DNA from: Glutinoglossum americanum | Taxonomy: Eukaryota > Ascomycota > Geoglossomycetes > Geoglossales > Geoglossaceae | Reading direction: 5' to 3' | DNA: 64,000 bases | Assembly (NCBI GenBank): GCA_020080175.1 | Contig: JAGHQL010000027.1 | Coordinates: 62,001-126,000, forward strand | Shown here: positions 25,708 to 36,761 of the stretch, piece by piece | Layout of the letters: the number at the start of each line of letters is the position of its first letter | Numbering within the stretch: position 1 is the stretch's first letter | Notes under the pieces: model-generated | Seen by the model: the letters and a program-made list of their open reading frames with translations, nothing else | Databases searched by the model: none | What the model was told of the DNA's origin: nothing | Made by a program: the position numbers and the translations under genes

Positions 25708-26416
25708 ATGCCTCGCCAGAGACGCGGAGCAGCAGCCCCAGCTCGAAGTGCCCCGTCTCGACCAACGGTAGCCACTGCGAGACCAAACGTGACGTCGCCA
25801 CAATCACAGAGTCGGCCCTCTACAACGGCTGCGTATCCACCAGCAACTACAAGCCGGCCTGGCCCTCCTGCACAGACGCAGGCGCAGGGAAGTGGTCCAG
25901 GACTCTTCGGACAAGTGAGTATGAGAATAACCATTTGGGCAAATTCGGACGGTGGCTGACTTGATTTTTTTCAGATGGCATCCACTGCTGCGTAAGTCTT
26001 CCCTCTTACGGTATGGGCAAGTCACCAATTTCGCCCAGCCAATCGTCACAAGCACTACTTTATGCTAAATATACCAAGTGGTGTCGCGGTGGGTTCGTCT
26101 ATAGGTCACGCAATTGGCGGATTCTTTGGGGGCGGCAGCTCTAGTGCTCCCGCTGAGACGCAGCAAACCAATACTGCTGCGACAACGACCCAGGAAAATA
26201 GCTATAACAACAATGGTTGGGGTACACGCAGCTGCGAAGCCGATGCCAAACAATTCACCAAGTGCTTAGATGAGAATCAGGGAAATATGCAAATATGCGG
26301 ATGGTACCTGGAGCAATTAGTACGGAATCATCCTTTCCTCTAGCCTATAAGCAAGACAAATAACTAACCAGAGAACTATCTAGAAAGCGTGTCAAGCGGC
26401 TGCAAGTCAATACTAG
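25708..26416 (+). CDS. mix17: MIX17/CHCHD2-like twin CX9C mitochondrial protein
   Basis: Intermembrane-space protein linked to respiratory chain function. Exons 25708..25914, 25975..25991, 26079..26319 and 26384..26416 give 165 aa. It has an Arg/Ala/Pro-rich N terminus, the central hydrophobic glycine segment AGVAVGSSIGHAIGGFFGG, a Q/T/N linker, and a CHCH domain with two exact CX9C motifs: CEADAKQFTKC and CGWYLEQLKAC, the second formed only after splicing. Oxidation and import through Mia40 is expected for the family. Exon 2 is just 17 bases and exon 4 is 33 bases including the stop. Confidence 0.94.
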
Positions 26417-26866
26417 AGGGCATAAAAATATGCTGTACATCCTCGATAGCTTCGTAGGGCTGAACATAGAGAAAGAGCAAAGTGTTGTTACTTTTGAACT
26501 GTAAAACTGAAAATCCTTAACTCCTTATCAATTCAGCCACTGCCGCAGCTAGTGTACTAATTTAAAACACAATGTGGCCCATAAAACTACGTGGAACGGA
26601 ACGCATAAACTTCTCGCGGGATATCCTGAACGGTCAGGGTGAGGGCTAAGACGGCACAACCAACCATAGCCTATAATCCAAGAAATCAGACAGGTGAATA
26701 CTTCAGGGGTAACCAAATTTCTTCATCTACTTGTAATGCCCTGGGAATTCCTTGACAAGCTATAGCACATAATTGCAAAAGGACAACGACAAACTCCATC
26801 AAACAAGCACGGTCAGACTCTTGAAGGCAAGTGGAGTTTGGGCCAAGCGTATTACACACGGAGATG
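26417..26866. other. Convergent 3' intergenic region
   Basis: 450 bases between the stops of MIX17 and the UBX gene. Nothing supported beyond expected 3' UTRs. Confidence 0.4.
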
Positions 26867-28548
26867 TCAATCCTCCTTCCCATCATCATCCCTATTAGGC
26901 TCGAAGTTGAGCTGCTCGGTATCAGTGGCTATCGTGAGATGTCCAGTATTCGGGAATTGGGTCTAACCTGGTTACCATTATACAACTGTCGGTCATCCCT
27001 ATTAATTTCATGATCCCTTAGTGTCTTGATGTTGCCACCTGGTCCAGAATTAGCTGTCTCATTTGGTGGTTCCTGGAAATCGCGGTCGTCTACGATACTC
27101 CGTCCAAGAGACGCATCGCTACCCCGGGGGGGCGCAGAACCGCCAACACCTAGAAATGTCCCAAGAGCGCTTACTACCATGCCAGCACCAGATGAGAGTA
27201 GACTGTAGCCTGCGGATATGCTTCCGGAAAGTAAGCCAGGGCCAGCCCGATACGCGTTTGTATATCCCTGGATAGGTACTAAAACCAATGTTGCACTCGG
27301 CGCAAATCCCAATGCTTGGAGGCTTTCATCTTCATCAGAAATAGTGATTGCTCGGCTAGGTAATGGGGCTAGGATTTGCTTTAGCATATAGGGGATATCG
27401 CCGTCAGATCGCTGCTGGTCAATCCACGATCGTACAGCCCCTCGGATTGTTGCATCCGATGGAAATCGAGTGCGAATTGTACTGCCATCAAGCAGACGAA
27501 CCTGGATAGGATAGTCTCTTCCGAAAGTGGGAGCGTCTTGCTGCGTTTCATGTGGAAACTGCGTAGCGCGTACATCAGTCCCTGATACCGCTGCGGAGTT
27601 TCCAGTTTCGAGGGCCTTGCGTCGCTGCTCGCGCTCTCTTCTCTCTGCTTTGTCGTTCTCCACTAGTTTCATTATACGCTCTCTTTCTTGTTTTGCTTCA
27701 AGCTGTATCTTTCTCTGTTGCTGAGCATAGCTAGCATTCCTAGCCTTTGCTGATCCTGATGACACATGGGCAGCCTCTAGGGCCTCTGCAGCTTGTACCG
27801 CTTCACGGCGAGCTTTAGCCTTCGCTATACGCTCTTGTTTTTCTGCAGCATCTTGAGCTCTTTTCTGAACTTCGAGCCGCGTACGACGCTCCGATAGTAG
27901 GGCCTGTACTGTTGTTGGTGGTTGGACCCCCTGGCCATTATGTTCGGGTGTTGAGGTCGTTGGGGATTCCGCCGCGGATGCAGTCGCTGGACTCTGTACA
28001 GAACCTCCAGTGGTAGGTTGCTCTGTCATCCCAGGTTCTAACTGAGGTTGCAGCACTATCTTCAGCCTTTCCACGAATTGTTCTTTAGTTATCCCCGCCG
28101 GGAGGTATGCGCGGAGATGGCCATCACTACAGTAATCAGTACGATGCTCACCAAATGTGCAATTCCAACATACCAAATCGCAACCAGAGTGGGCACTTTG
28201 GTTATTGGACAGAATGCCGACAAAAAGCCAGCTTCTTGGGAATTCGCCTCCATACGCAACAGGACGGCCCGTGAGTCTAATAAAGTCGCGACCTAGAAGC
28301 AACACCAAAATCAGCCCCCACCTAGCAGCCAACCGAACAAGGCCCATACGGTTTCGTCTTTGAGGTATTCATCCTCCCACATCGAGCTCTCTTTGGCTCC
28401 ATCTAGCTTCCGGAGATGTATCAGCACAACGACCCTCAGGATCATTCATAGTCTATAAATTTGGCGGACCTCGAACGAAACAAGCCACTATCTTTGATTC
28501 TCGTATAGCGAGCGCTATCCCGCTCTGCAGGTCACCTTCAAAAAACAT
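26867..28548 (-). CDS. UBX-domain protein of the UBXN4/Ubx7 type, p97/Cdc48 cofactor
   Basis: Probable ER-associated recruiter of Cdc48. Starts at the ATG of MFFEGDLQSGIALAI (28548); the N-terminal thioredoxin-like part continues through SSMWEDEYLKDE, LLRMEANSQEAGF and CPITKVPTLVAI, spread over several small exons around 28160-28548. A long Arg/Glu/Ala helix follows (RREAVQAAEALEAA; RKIQLEAKQERERIMKL), then the UBX beta-grasp fold from YPIQVRLLDGSTIRTRFP to LGFAPSATLVLVPI. After it a hydrophobic glycine/serine segment (GLLSGSISAGYSLLSSGAG) could be a membrane hairpin. The last exon is complement(26867..26911), reading LNFEPNRDDDGKED, joined over a 56-base intron. Divergent from SURF1 by 162 bases. 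Confidence 0.87.
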
Positions 28549-28710
28549 GAAGAGTATTAATGTTATGTGGCGTTTGAAATTTGGGGGATTCGGAGGGAGT
28601 TGCTCGCATAGTTAGTCCCTATAGTATGACGTATTAGTAAGTTAAATGTGTCGTACACAGACAACATCATTTACCCGACCCATACACTATAACGAGGCTA
28701 AGCCGGCACG

Positions 28711-29884
28711 ATGAACGTCTCCGGTCTCTGTTTGCGCCAATTCAACTATGGTAGCTCTACGGGAACATCCCAGCGGCTTCTGCAAGTTCTAAGAAACGGC
28801 CAGGCATGTCCGAAATGTGTACTGAGATACAGACAGCAGAACAGATTCTCCCACTCGCCCGCTGACGATCCGAATTTTTCTTCAATTGTAGACAATCCGC
28901 CAACCCTAGTGAGGGCGGGAAGACGGCATGGTCGAGGATTGATAATCCTAGGTGCGGGGCGAGGACCCTCTACAACTACAAGCAGCTAAACTAATGGCAA
29001 CCTCAAGCATTGGTGCCTATCACCGCTTTCGCCCTCGGCACCTGGCAAGTCCAACGCTTGGGCTGGAAGACAAAGCTGATAGCGAAGTTTGAAGACCGCC
29101 TTGTTCGTGAGCCACTGCCGCTACCCCCTCAAGTCAACCCAGACGCAATAAGCGAATTCGACTACAGGAGGGTCTACGCTACAGGTCGTCTAAGACATGA
29201 CCAAGAGATGCTGATAGGACCTCGAATACGGGAGGGGGAGAACGGTTACTTGGTTATCACTCCATTAGAGAGAGAAGGAAATGCCGGTACCATACTGGTC
29301 AACCGAGGTTGGATTCCGAAAAAACTAAAGAGGCAACCCGACCGCAAAGAAGGCTTGCCTGATGGTGAGGTGACGATATCGGGCCTACTACGAGAACCCT
29401 GGAAGAAGAACTTGTTTACCCCGGATAATCGGCCGGAGCTCGGCGAGTTCTATTTCCCAGATGTACAGCAAATGGCGAACCTGACTGGAAGCCAACCCGT
29501 TTGGGTCGAGGAAACAATGGGTATGCTATCCAAGGATATTTCAAATGAAAGCGCACGATTAAGATAGAAAGCTACTAACTATAGACCTTAGATCCAGATC
29601 TCCTAAAAGATTATGACAGAAAGGCGAAGGGCATCCCCATAGGCCGTCCTGCAGAAATTAATCTTATAAATAACCATGTACAGTATATCTTCACATGGTG
29701 AGTCATTCCTAAGACGGAGGCAACCAGTATGGTTTATTTACACTTATCACTTTCACCAGCTAATGAAACGCTATAAACTAGGTACGCCTTATCTCTAGCT
29801 ACTTCAGCCATGCTATGGATGGTGGTACGCAAACCCCCGCCAGACATAGCGAGGAGAGTCCGACAAAACAAGGAGTGGCAGTAA
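28711..29884 (+). CDS. shy1: SURF1/SHY1, cytochrome c oxidase assembly factor
   Basis: Inner-membrane factor acting on Cox1 during complex IV assembly. Exons 28711..28951, 29008..29520, 29592..29697 and 29782..29884 give about 320 aa. After a mitochondrial leader, TM1 is formed across intron 1 and is followed by the hallmark FALGTWQVQRLGWKTKLI. Further family blocks: FDYRRVYATGRLRHDQEM, GPRIREGENGYLVITPL, ILVNRGWIPK, and the closing ALSLATSAMLWMVVRK membrane span with a short basic tail. Its stop lies only 60 bases from the stop of CENP-T on the other strand. Confidence 0.95.
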
Positions 29885-29944
29885 AAATGCTGCAAACACT
29901 GGTCCCTGAGTGGAAATAGTCAATACGGGATCGTAGCTATATCA

Positions 29945-31782
29945 TTACTCATCGTCTTGTTCATCCACAGCATCTGAATGCTGCAGTCTAGATCGACTGA
30001 TCTTTACAGGAAGATTCATTCTGATATCCTGCAGCAGCTCTCTCGGTAGATATCTTTGCGCAAGGGAGAATGATGTTGTTGTGGAGTTCACTTGCCGCTG
30101 TCTGTTGGTCCATCAGCACATTAGCGCTAGATCGTATATACTAGTTGTATAGATAGGGTCTAGAGACGTCACCTCTTCATCAGTGTTAACATGTCGGTTT
30201 CATCAATAGTCTTTCTATGAGCGTGTTTCGCATATGTGCCGAGATCATCGCTGAGTTGTTCAAAGAACCAATCTGAAGCTTGCATGATTGCTGCGAGCGC
30301 CTCTTTAGTGACTACCGTTTTCCCGTTGCCGCTAGCACGCGCAAACGTGGAAGCCAACTTTTTGACAACTTGGGATGGTAAAGATGGATATGGGATGCCA
30401 TGCTGGGAGAGCTTCGGAATTTTCTTTGTTTTTGATCGAGATTTGGTCGGTCTCGATTCGGTTTTAGCAGCTGCAGTAGCCATTCCGCCACTCTGGTATT
30501 GCAGGTCCAGTTCCGGCAGCGATTGCTCCGGCTCAGGACTCAATTGAGGTACGCCTCCAGGCTCCGCCACAAAAGCTGATGTCTCCACGATATCTCTACT
30601 TCTTGGGAAACTAAAGACAAAGGTGGTATCATCTTGTTCCTCTGTTACAGCTACCGGAATAATATCGCTATGTCTCGTAGACGTTTCATCGTGAAAGGCC
30701 TGTTGCAAGTCTTGGGTGTTCTCGCTTGAATGTCGTCAGGGACTGCTATTGGTATAAGGAATAGAAACTCACTCAAGGTTTCCAGACTCTCCTCTCATAC
30801 TATCCTCCCCATAGTCATCGAATTCAGGCCGTGCAAGGCTCTCATCCCCGCCATCCTCGGAGAGCGCACCTAAACCGAGCTCATTTATATCCGCAAAACG
30901 ATCACTAGTCCGAATACTTCCAAAACTCCCCCTCGAGAGTCTACCTCCGCTCTGGTCTAGGTTTACCCTTCTAGGTAACTCCACAGACTGTTGCGTGTAG
31001 TTTTCTTCTTCAAAAGGCGCCGACAGTCGAGGTGGGTGCAAGTGAAAGCTGTCATCATCATCGTCGTCAAGGGGTAAAGAAAATCGTGGAGCCGGGAGCT
31101 CAGGACCGATATCAAGGTCGTCGTTAGGCAGAGTCACACGTCTTGAGGACTTCTCTAGCTGGGGTGACGGCTCGATCGGCTGGGTGTCTCTAGCCAGTAC
31201 TGAAAGCAAGGGATTACTAGTGGTGCAACAGATATTCCAGTTCTAAACGTACTTCTACTTAGGCCTCTCAGCACATCTCGAGGAGAATCTCTAATCCCAC
31301 GACCACTTCTTCGTCTGTCTCTCCCTGGAGTGATAGCTGCCGCTCGACGTTGCTGTAGAGCTCGAACGGCATGTGGTGTGGTGGGGATTGTTCGCCGGCT
31401 GGGAACCGGTCTAAGTGCCCCAGCACCACGCGGTGTCCGTCCCTGTGCTGAGGGTGTACGTCTAGCAGATCGTCTCGCGGAGGGAGGCCCTGCGCTGGAG
31501 GCCCTCTGTTGTGGTGTCGAAGGCTTATGGATCAAGCCAGCCAATTGTCTAAGCTGAGTACATAGACGTTATAAGCAGATCGCACACACACAGAAAGGAT
31601 TCCTGGAGACAGACATTCGTGTAAGGTGTCTCCTGGCTGGCCGCCCCAACCATCTCATTCACACTTGTGTTGCGGGGTGTAACACTAGCAATATCAGTTG
31701 TTGCCTCAGCACCCACAGCTTCCTCAATTGGAATTGACACAGAACTGCGCCTCAGCCCGCCTCTCCTTCTGGTGCTCGACAT
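29945..31782 (-). CDS. cnn1: CENP-T/CNN1 inner kinetochore histone-fold protein
   Basis: Links centromeric nucleosomes to the Ndc80 complex. The C-terminal histone fold reads LPSQVVKKLASTFARASG, KEALAAIMQASDWFFEQLSD, YAKHAHRKTIDETDML and, after an intron, a basic end with ARSRLQ-like tail and DEQDDE. The N-terminal half is Arg/Ser/Pro-rich (RRRGGLRRSS; RASSAGPPSARRSARRTP), the typical unstructured arm that carries Cdk sites, here several S/T-P motifs. Start ATG at 31782; at least four introns. Divergent from CMS1 over 183 bases. Confidence 0.88.
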
Positions 31783-31965
31783 AGCTAGTTGTTAACTGTG
31801 CTTTGTCGATGTCGCGGGGGGGTTGTTCTTGTACATGCACAGACGCGAAGTTCCACTTGGAGGTAAACATATAACGCCGCGCTAACCGTTTTTGACACCT
31901 CGCTTGGCGAAATATTTATCAACTTTTGTGGATCCGCATATTCGATTCAAGACACACCCCAAAAG

Positions 31966-33287
31966 ATGTCCAGCCCCAGCACAGCGCGTACTGGACCTAA
32001 AAAGAGGAAACACGATACCGAGCTGGAGGCTAGAGAGAAGGTTGTGGAGCAAAAGCGAACAAAGAAAACCTCCAGCTTTAACGACGAGCTAATTTCAAAT
32101 GGACTCAATCACGCATTTGCTAAAATGGACAGCCGGCTCCTTTCGGACTATGTGGCCCAACGGACCCGTCGTTTCGGCGGGGACTTGAGTTCGGTGGAGA
32201 TAGAAGACAAGTATATTCCCGGTAAGTGGTACACGTTATGAGCATGCACTCGTGAACCTACCAGTATCTATTATGGAGGCATCAGCCAAAAGTCTTCGCA
32301 CTCACGCCGCTTTTGCCCACGGCATATTGCTTCAGCAGTGCTCTACTCCGGGCACGCTCGTCAGCCATTGATCTATGGGTCCCTCCTGGGAGCGCGCCAT
32401 CTTATACAGCTGTAGGGGCTCGCAGAGCATATTCATCAATGGCACAAGTGCGAAGACTTTTGGCGCCTCACACGCACCCCGTTTCAATGACTAATTAGAC
32501 TTTCCGAATTCAGAAAAGGCCATTAGAGACACCTCATGCTGGGACAAGTCGAGATGCTTGGAGAACCTTCCGGACTTTCTTGAACACTGTATGTTATCGA
32601 GCACTCTCAGCCTACCCTCTGAGATGGGTATGTCTAATGCCAACATCCAAAGTCTCTAAGATGAGAAACAAATCGACGAAGCTCTCTTCTGCACCGGATA
32701 TGAACGGGTCCCCACACACGCTCGTAGTCACGGGTGCCGGCATTCGAGCTGCTAACCTTACCAGGTATTTCGCCCCTTGGGCCCTGGGTTCTGACAGCTA
32801 ATTCAACGGAAACAGAGCACTGCGGAAGTTCCAAACCGAGCAGGCTACTGTTGCTAAGCTATTTGCTAAGCATATAAAATTAGAAGAAGCCATAGCCTTT
32901 GTGAAGAAAACCAGGTTTGATGGCATACATAGAATCTAGCGTGCATAGCTAAGCCTCTATGATTTAGAATAGGAATTGCCATTGGGACTCCAACTCGGCT
33001 GATTAACTTGCTAGATGAAGGTATGTTGCTCTCTCCAAGCCTGTGTAGATCACGGTGGTGTCGTTAGCATTTTTCAAGTCAAACTCACTAGTGCTGCTAC
33101 CGCAGGTGTACTATCCCTCGAAAACCTCCAAAGACTCGTAGTAGATTGTTCTCACATCGACCAAAAGAGACGCGGCATCCTCGATATGAGTGAAACACAG
33201 AATCCCTTGATAGAACTACTAAACCGACAGGGGCTGAAAGAGCGCTATGCAGCTTCAGAGAAAGGGGTCGACCTTTTGTTTTACTGA
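31966..33287 (+). CDS. cms1: CMS1/CMSS1, small-subunit rRNA processing protein
   Basis: Nucleolar protein associated with the 90S pre-ribosome, with a degenerate DEAD-helicase-like fold. Six exons, 31966..32221, 32514..32588, 32653..32764, 32816..32914, 32968..33020 and 33106..33287, give 258 aa. Blocks seen: SFNDELISNGLNHAFAKMDS, IPEKAIRDTSCWDK, SPHTLVVTGAGIRAANLTR, LRKFQTEQATVAKLFAKHIK, GIAIGTPTRLINLL and VVDCSHIDQKRRGILDM. The last block sits where helicase motif II would be. Intron 1 is 292 bases because it holds a short inverted-repeat element; the other introns are 51-85 bases. Confidence 0.93.
32285..32464. mobile_element. Small foldback/MITE-like element inside CMS1 intron 1
   Basis: The ends are perfect 18-base inverted repeats: gccaaaagtcttcgcact at 32285-32302 and its reverse complement at 32447-32464. 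A further pair, gaggc before the left end and gcctc after the right end, extends the symmetry with a four-base offset. The 180-base unit has no coding capacity. It accounts for the extra length of this intron compared with others in the gene. Family and target duplication could not be settled. Confidence 0.65.
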
Positions 33288-33782
33288 AACACTCCCTGAG
33301 TGGAATATAATATTCCATATTACAAAGGTTACCTACAAACATGCCTACAAGAGCGAGAAATGGACATAGTTTGAAACGCTGGGGGAACCATATGCAACAG
33401 CCTAGGGTTCTCCCCACATATTTTACATCTAAAGCGGTTCTTGCACTGCTGGGTCTCGCTTGTTTCGTTGTTCCGTTTAGAAGTAAACACCGCCCTCTCT
33501 CCTTCCTTTCCAGCCTACAGTCTACACTACCATATGTCGCTCCAAACAACGGCAGAAAACACGTTCGCCTAACCCCCCCTCTCTCTCTTCCTCCCTCTCT
33601 CTCCCTCTCTCTCCCTCTCGCTACTAGAAGCCCTACAAACTGCTACTACTTGCCCAGCTGCTTTCTCGCCCTATCTTGGTGGTCTTCATATACGCCCTCT
33701 GCACAGCGATCACGACCCTTCCCTACCTCACAGCTTCCGCGGGCTTGCCATTCTTGTTAATATTTCTGCTTACAGGCTCGAG
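33288..33782. promoter_or_regulatory. Promoter/5' leader of the CFEM gene with a long CT tract
   Basis: A run of cctctct repeats lies at about 33575-33628 on the + strand, 150 bases upstream of the start at 33783. Long CT tracts directly upstream of the transcription start mark strongly expressed genes in filamentous fungi. No TATA box was identified with confidence. Confidence 0.45.
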
Positions 33783-34548
33783 ATGAGGGCTAACATGTTC
33801 CTCGGGCTACTTGCAATTGCTGGCGCCCTCGGTGGCGTTGATGGGGTTGACAGTGTTCCTACCCCAGGTATGCCAACAAACCCTCCTCATACACTGACTT
33901 GCCAGTACCACAGAGTGGTAGATACTGATCTCTATCGTAGTTTGTGTTGGCAACTGCTGGGACAGCTCGAAGTTTGTCAGTGGGTGCGCGAATGACAACA
34001 ATTGCCTCTGCAACGACACGGACTTCCAAAACGTGAGCCCTAGCTATCCTACCGCTATACGAACGCGCTCGCTTAGTCAGGGATCATCTTATAACTACCC
34101 ATAGGCTATCTTCCGGTGCCTCTACTCGCAATGCCCAACAGCTCAATTCGCCATGGCTGTGCACTGTGCTCTTACAGACTGTTTCGGCTACGTTTCTGAG
34201 GCTCTAGCCACTCCTCTATTAATCCAACAACAGCACCTTCGCAAAAGAGCTTTCCTCCACTCGGGGCACATCTCAGGATCAGTCGCTGAATCTGCCGGCG
34301 CTCCACGGTCCCGTTATATCTATGATAGCATTTCTGCCTTCGTCCATGCCTTCCCGACACGAAGCGCGGCCGGTGGATCCCAGCGTGTCTATAACCCTCG
34401 GGATTCCCAGGCCATCTCCACTACCCGGCCTCTCAAGGAGCTTTTCACGTACGAAAGCACAGTCATGCCGGGTTCTCTCGCACCAATAACCACGCCACAA
34501 CCTACACAACTTACGCCCATAGTAGAGCTCTATACGATATACCTTTAA
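33783..34548 (+). CDS. Secreted CFEM-domain protein
   Basis: Exons 33783..33867, 33941..34032 and 34105..34548 give 206 aa. Residues 1-20 form a signal peptide (MRANMFLGLLAIAGALGGV). The mature N terminus carries eight cysteines with spacing C-x3-C-x9-C-x5-C-x-C-x11-C-x4-C-x15-C, starting CVGNCWDSSK and including NDNNCLCNDTDF, which fits the fungal CFEM consensus; the Asp before the paired cysteines is the residue that can bind haem iron in some members. The ~120-residue tail is Ser/Thr/Pro-rich but lacks a clear hydrophobic GPI signal, so it may be free in the wall or medium, or the last exon may be mis-modelled. Role could be haem uptake, adhesion or effector; not decided here. Confidence 0.82.
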
Positions 34549-35448
34549 ACTCTCCATTCGTGTCGGCGCTCCACCGCTCTCATCCAAAACCATCACCACA
34601 ATCTTACCCAGCTTTACTTCCTACCGCTTTCTCTCATCCTTCCACAGCTTTGTCTATGTTTGTCAAATCAGCAAGCATTCTAGAGCATCCATCCGTTTTT
34701 ATCCAGGACTATATGAAAGTCGGAGGCTGCAGAGTACGTCCGGGGAGCTGGGTCACAGATCAGGTTATATGAGGCATTCGTGAGCTAGCGGCATCTCAAT
34801 GCGGCTCACCCCGCGGTTTTCTGCTCAAGTTTTTTCCCTTCTACTATCCCTCCAACCATCTTTACTTCCTTAAGCCCTTATTGTCGAGGTAATAGATTAA
34901 TATCTAGCTTTGTACGGGTGATTGTGGCCCACCGTTCCCTTTCCCAGCCGTGAAATCAGGAACTTCTCCTTTCGGGGGATGACCAGTGTTGTTAGGGGGG
35001 ATCATACATCGAAATGAGATACAGTAAAGCCAAAAATGTATTCGAACACTCAGTTTTCCAACAAGAAATCCGCGTCAACAATGAAAAAAATTAAAAATGT
35101 CCCTACCTACTCTTGAAAAAGTAAACCCTGGTACTCTATTGAAAAGTGCGCTGCAGCGATGACCTAGAGACGTGCTGCTTAACAGAACCACCCATTATCT
35201 CGAGACTAGCAAAGAGCACAGTTTGGTCGATTATTGACGGCTAGAAAAAAGCATAGCGTTCTTTTAGGTAACCAAAAGGGTCCAGGACCCAAAAATTTCC
35301 ACCAGAAAACATGCTTTGCTTTATTTTACTTCGAGCAGCAAGAGCTAACACCAGAATTTTGCAATGCATAAAAGCGGCAAGCCATAAAAAGTGGGCAACA
35401 CACTTATGACGAGCCGAGAACCTGAAGCAAATCATTCAACCTAGTACT
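34549..35448. other. Intergenic region
   Basis: 900 bases between the CFEM gene and NOP6. The first 250 bases may hold its 3' UTR or a missed final exon. The part from 35030 to 35420 is A-rich. No gene supported. Confidence 0.4.
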
Positions 35449-36318
35449 ATGGGCTATTCACAAGATAAAAATTCCGCAGGAACAACCCTAAGCCGAAGAT
35501 CTCAAAAACGCAAGCGGAACGATGCGGACAGTGAGATACCAGTTGAAGATGCGCGGACCACAAACTCGTCAAAAGTGGGCGGAAACACTCCAAAAAAACT
35601 AAGAGGGCATGGGTCATTAGCAGCGGTCACCGCTATCAAAGAGGCAAGGGCGCCAGTGATGGGGAAACAGTTGAGCGCCTCCATGAAGGATACTTCCAAC
35701 CCACAGAAGCCATTTATGGATAAAGACTATAGAGAAAAGGGAAAACCCGAAAGGGATGGAGAGAAACCGAAGAGGTTTATTGTTTTTATTGGTCCGCCCT
35801 CAGCGTCATAAACCCTATGGGTTTCCCTCAGACTCATTCAAATAGGGAATCTACCGTTTACGGCGACGACTGCCTCTATTAGCAAGCATTTTGCGTCTCT
35901 CAAACCTTCATCTATCCGTCACATCACCCACAAAGACCAACCTACAAAGTCTAAGGGTTTTGCATTCTTAGAATTTGACGGCTACGACAGAATGAAAACA
36001 TGCCTAAAGTTACATCACCAATCCACTTTCGATGATGGTCTCTCTGCCGCAAGGAAGATCAATGTAGAACTCACGTATATTGTTCCTACGCTTAGCCAAG
36101 CTGAGTTGGACGTTTGCTAACTCTAGCATAGGGCCGGTGGCGGAGGTGCCAAAAGTAAAGAACGGAGAACAAGGTTAAAGACCAAAAACCAGAAGCTAAA
36201 TGAGGAAAGGAAACGGCGGAATCAAGAGGAAGATAAGGCGAAACAAGACAAGCGCAACTTTGTAGAGGATGCCAGTGATATACACCCGAGCCGGAGGAAT
36301 ATGGTTCCCACAGCATGA
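35449..36318 (+). CDS. nop6: NOP6-like RRM protein of 40S ribosome assembly
   Basis: Exons 35449..35791, 35846..36074 and 36132..36318 give 252 aa. The N-terminal ~100 residues are basic and disordered (RRSQKRKRNDADSE). One RRM follows: RFIVFIGNLPFTATTASI holds RNP2, and KSKGFAFLEFDGYDRMK holds RNP1, then KLHHQSTFDDGLSAARKINV and the glycine hinge AGGGGAKSKERR leading into a basic helical tail. This order matches yeast Nop6 and its filamentous relatives. The first intron has an atypical GTCCGC donor but is required to form GNLP. Confidence 0.9.
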
Positions 36319-36523
36319 CGCTTCACAGTTCTGCGATCAAGAGTGGTTCATAGCGGGAAATCAACAGCATTCTCCTCTAAGACCTTATTCTCCTGATAGG
36401 ATATTACGCTCATGCATTATCTACAAAAATAATCGAAACAAAACTCCTCATTGTTTAAAGGGGAAAAAATAAAAAAATAAAAAAACTTTGGGTAGATAAA
36501 TGTGAGAAATATGATGGATACAG

Positions 36524-36682
36524 GCAGTCGAACTTAAGAGGAAGAATCTGGCTACCGACGGGAGTCTTCTCGAATATTGCTTGGTCCAGCCGCAAACACT
36601 CACTCTTACACTACCCCACCCGGCGCCCTCCATCGCGGATAAGATCCGTTCCATACGCCAGGAAATCGCTGACCTCCAGTAG
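36524..36682 (+). other. Exon-like frame of unknown family
   Basis: After an acceptor-like ATACAG, a 52-codon frame reads AVELKRKNLATDGSLLEYCL, a leucine/threonine stretch, and PSIADKIRSIRQEIADL before TAG. Its ending looks like a genuine protein C terminus with an amphipathic helix. It lies between NOP6 (+) and RAC (-). No upstream ATG-bearing exon in phase was found, and I do not recognise it. Confidence 0.3.
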
Positions 36683-36761
36683 TTATGCATTACTCAAACC
36701 CACAGTGGAAGGCCACCAAGAGTCCCCTGCCCATTTCAAAAATCATTCCCTGCCTCATAGC

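Noticed and set aside
33575-33628. CT-rich run as a possible transposon or repeat array
   Set aside because: Its place directly upstream of a start codon fits the pyrimidine-rich leaders common in filamentous fungi.
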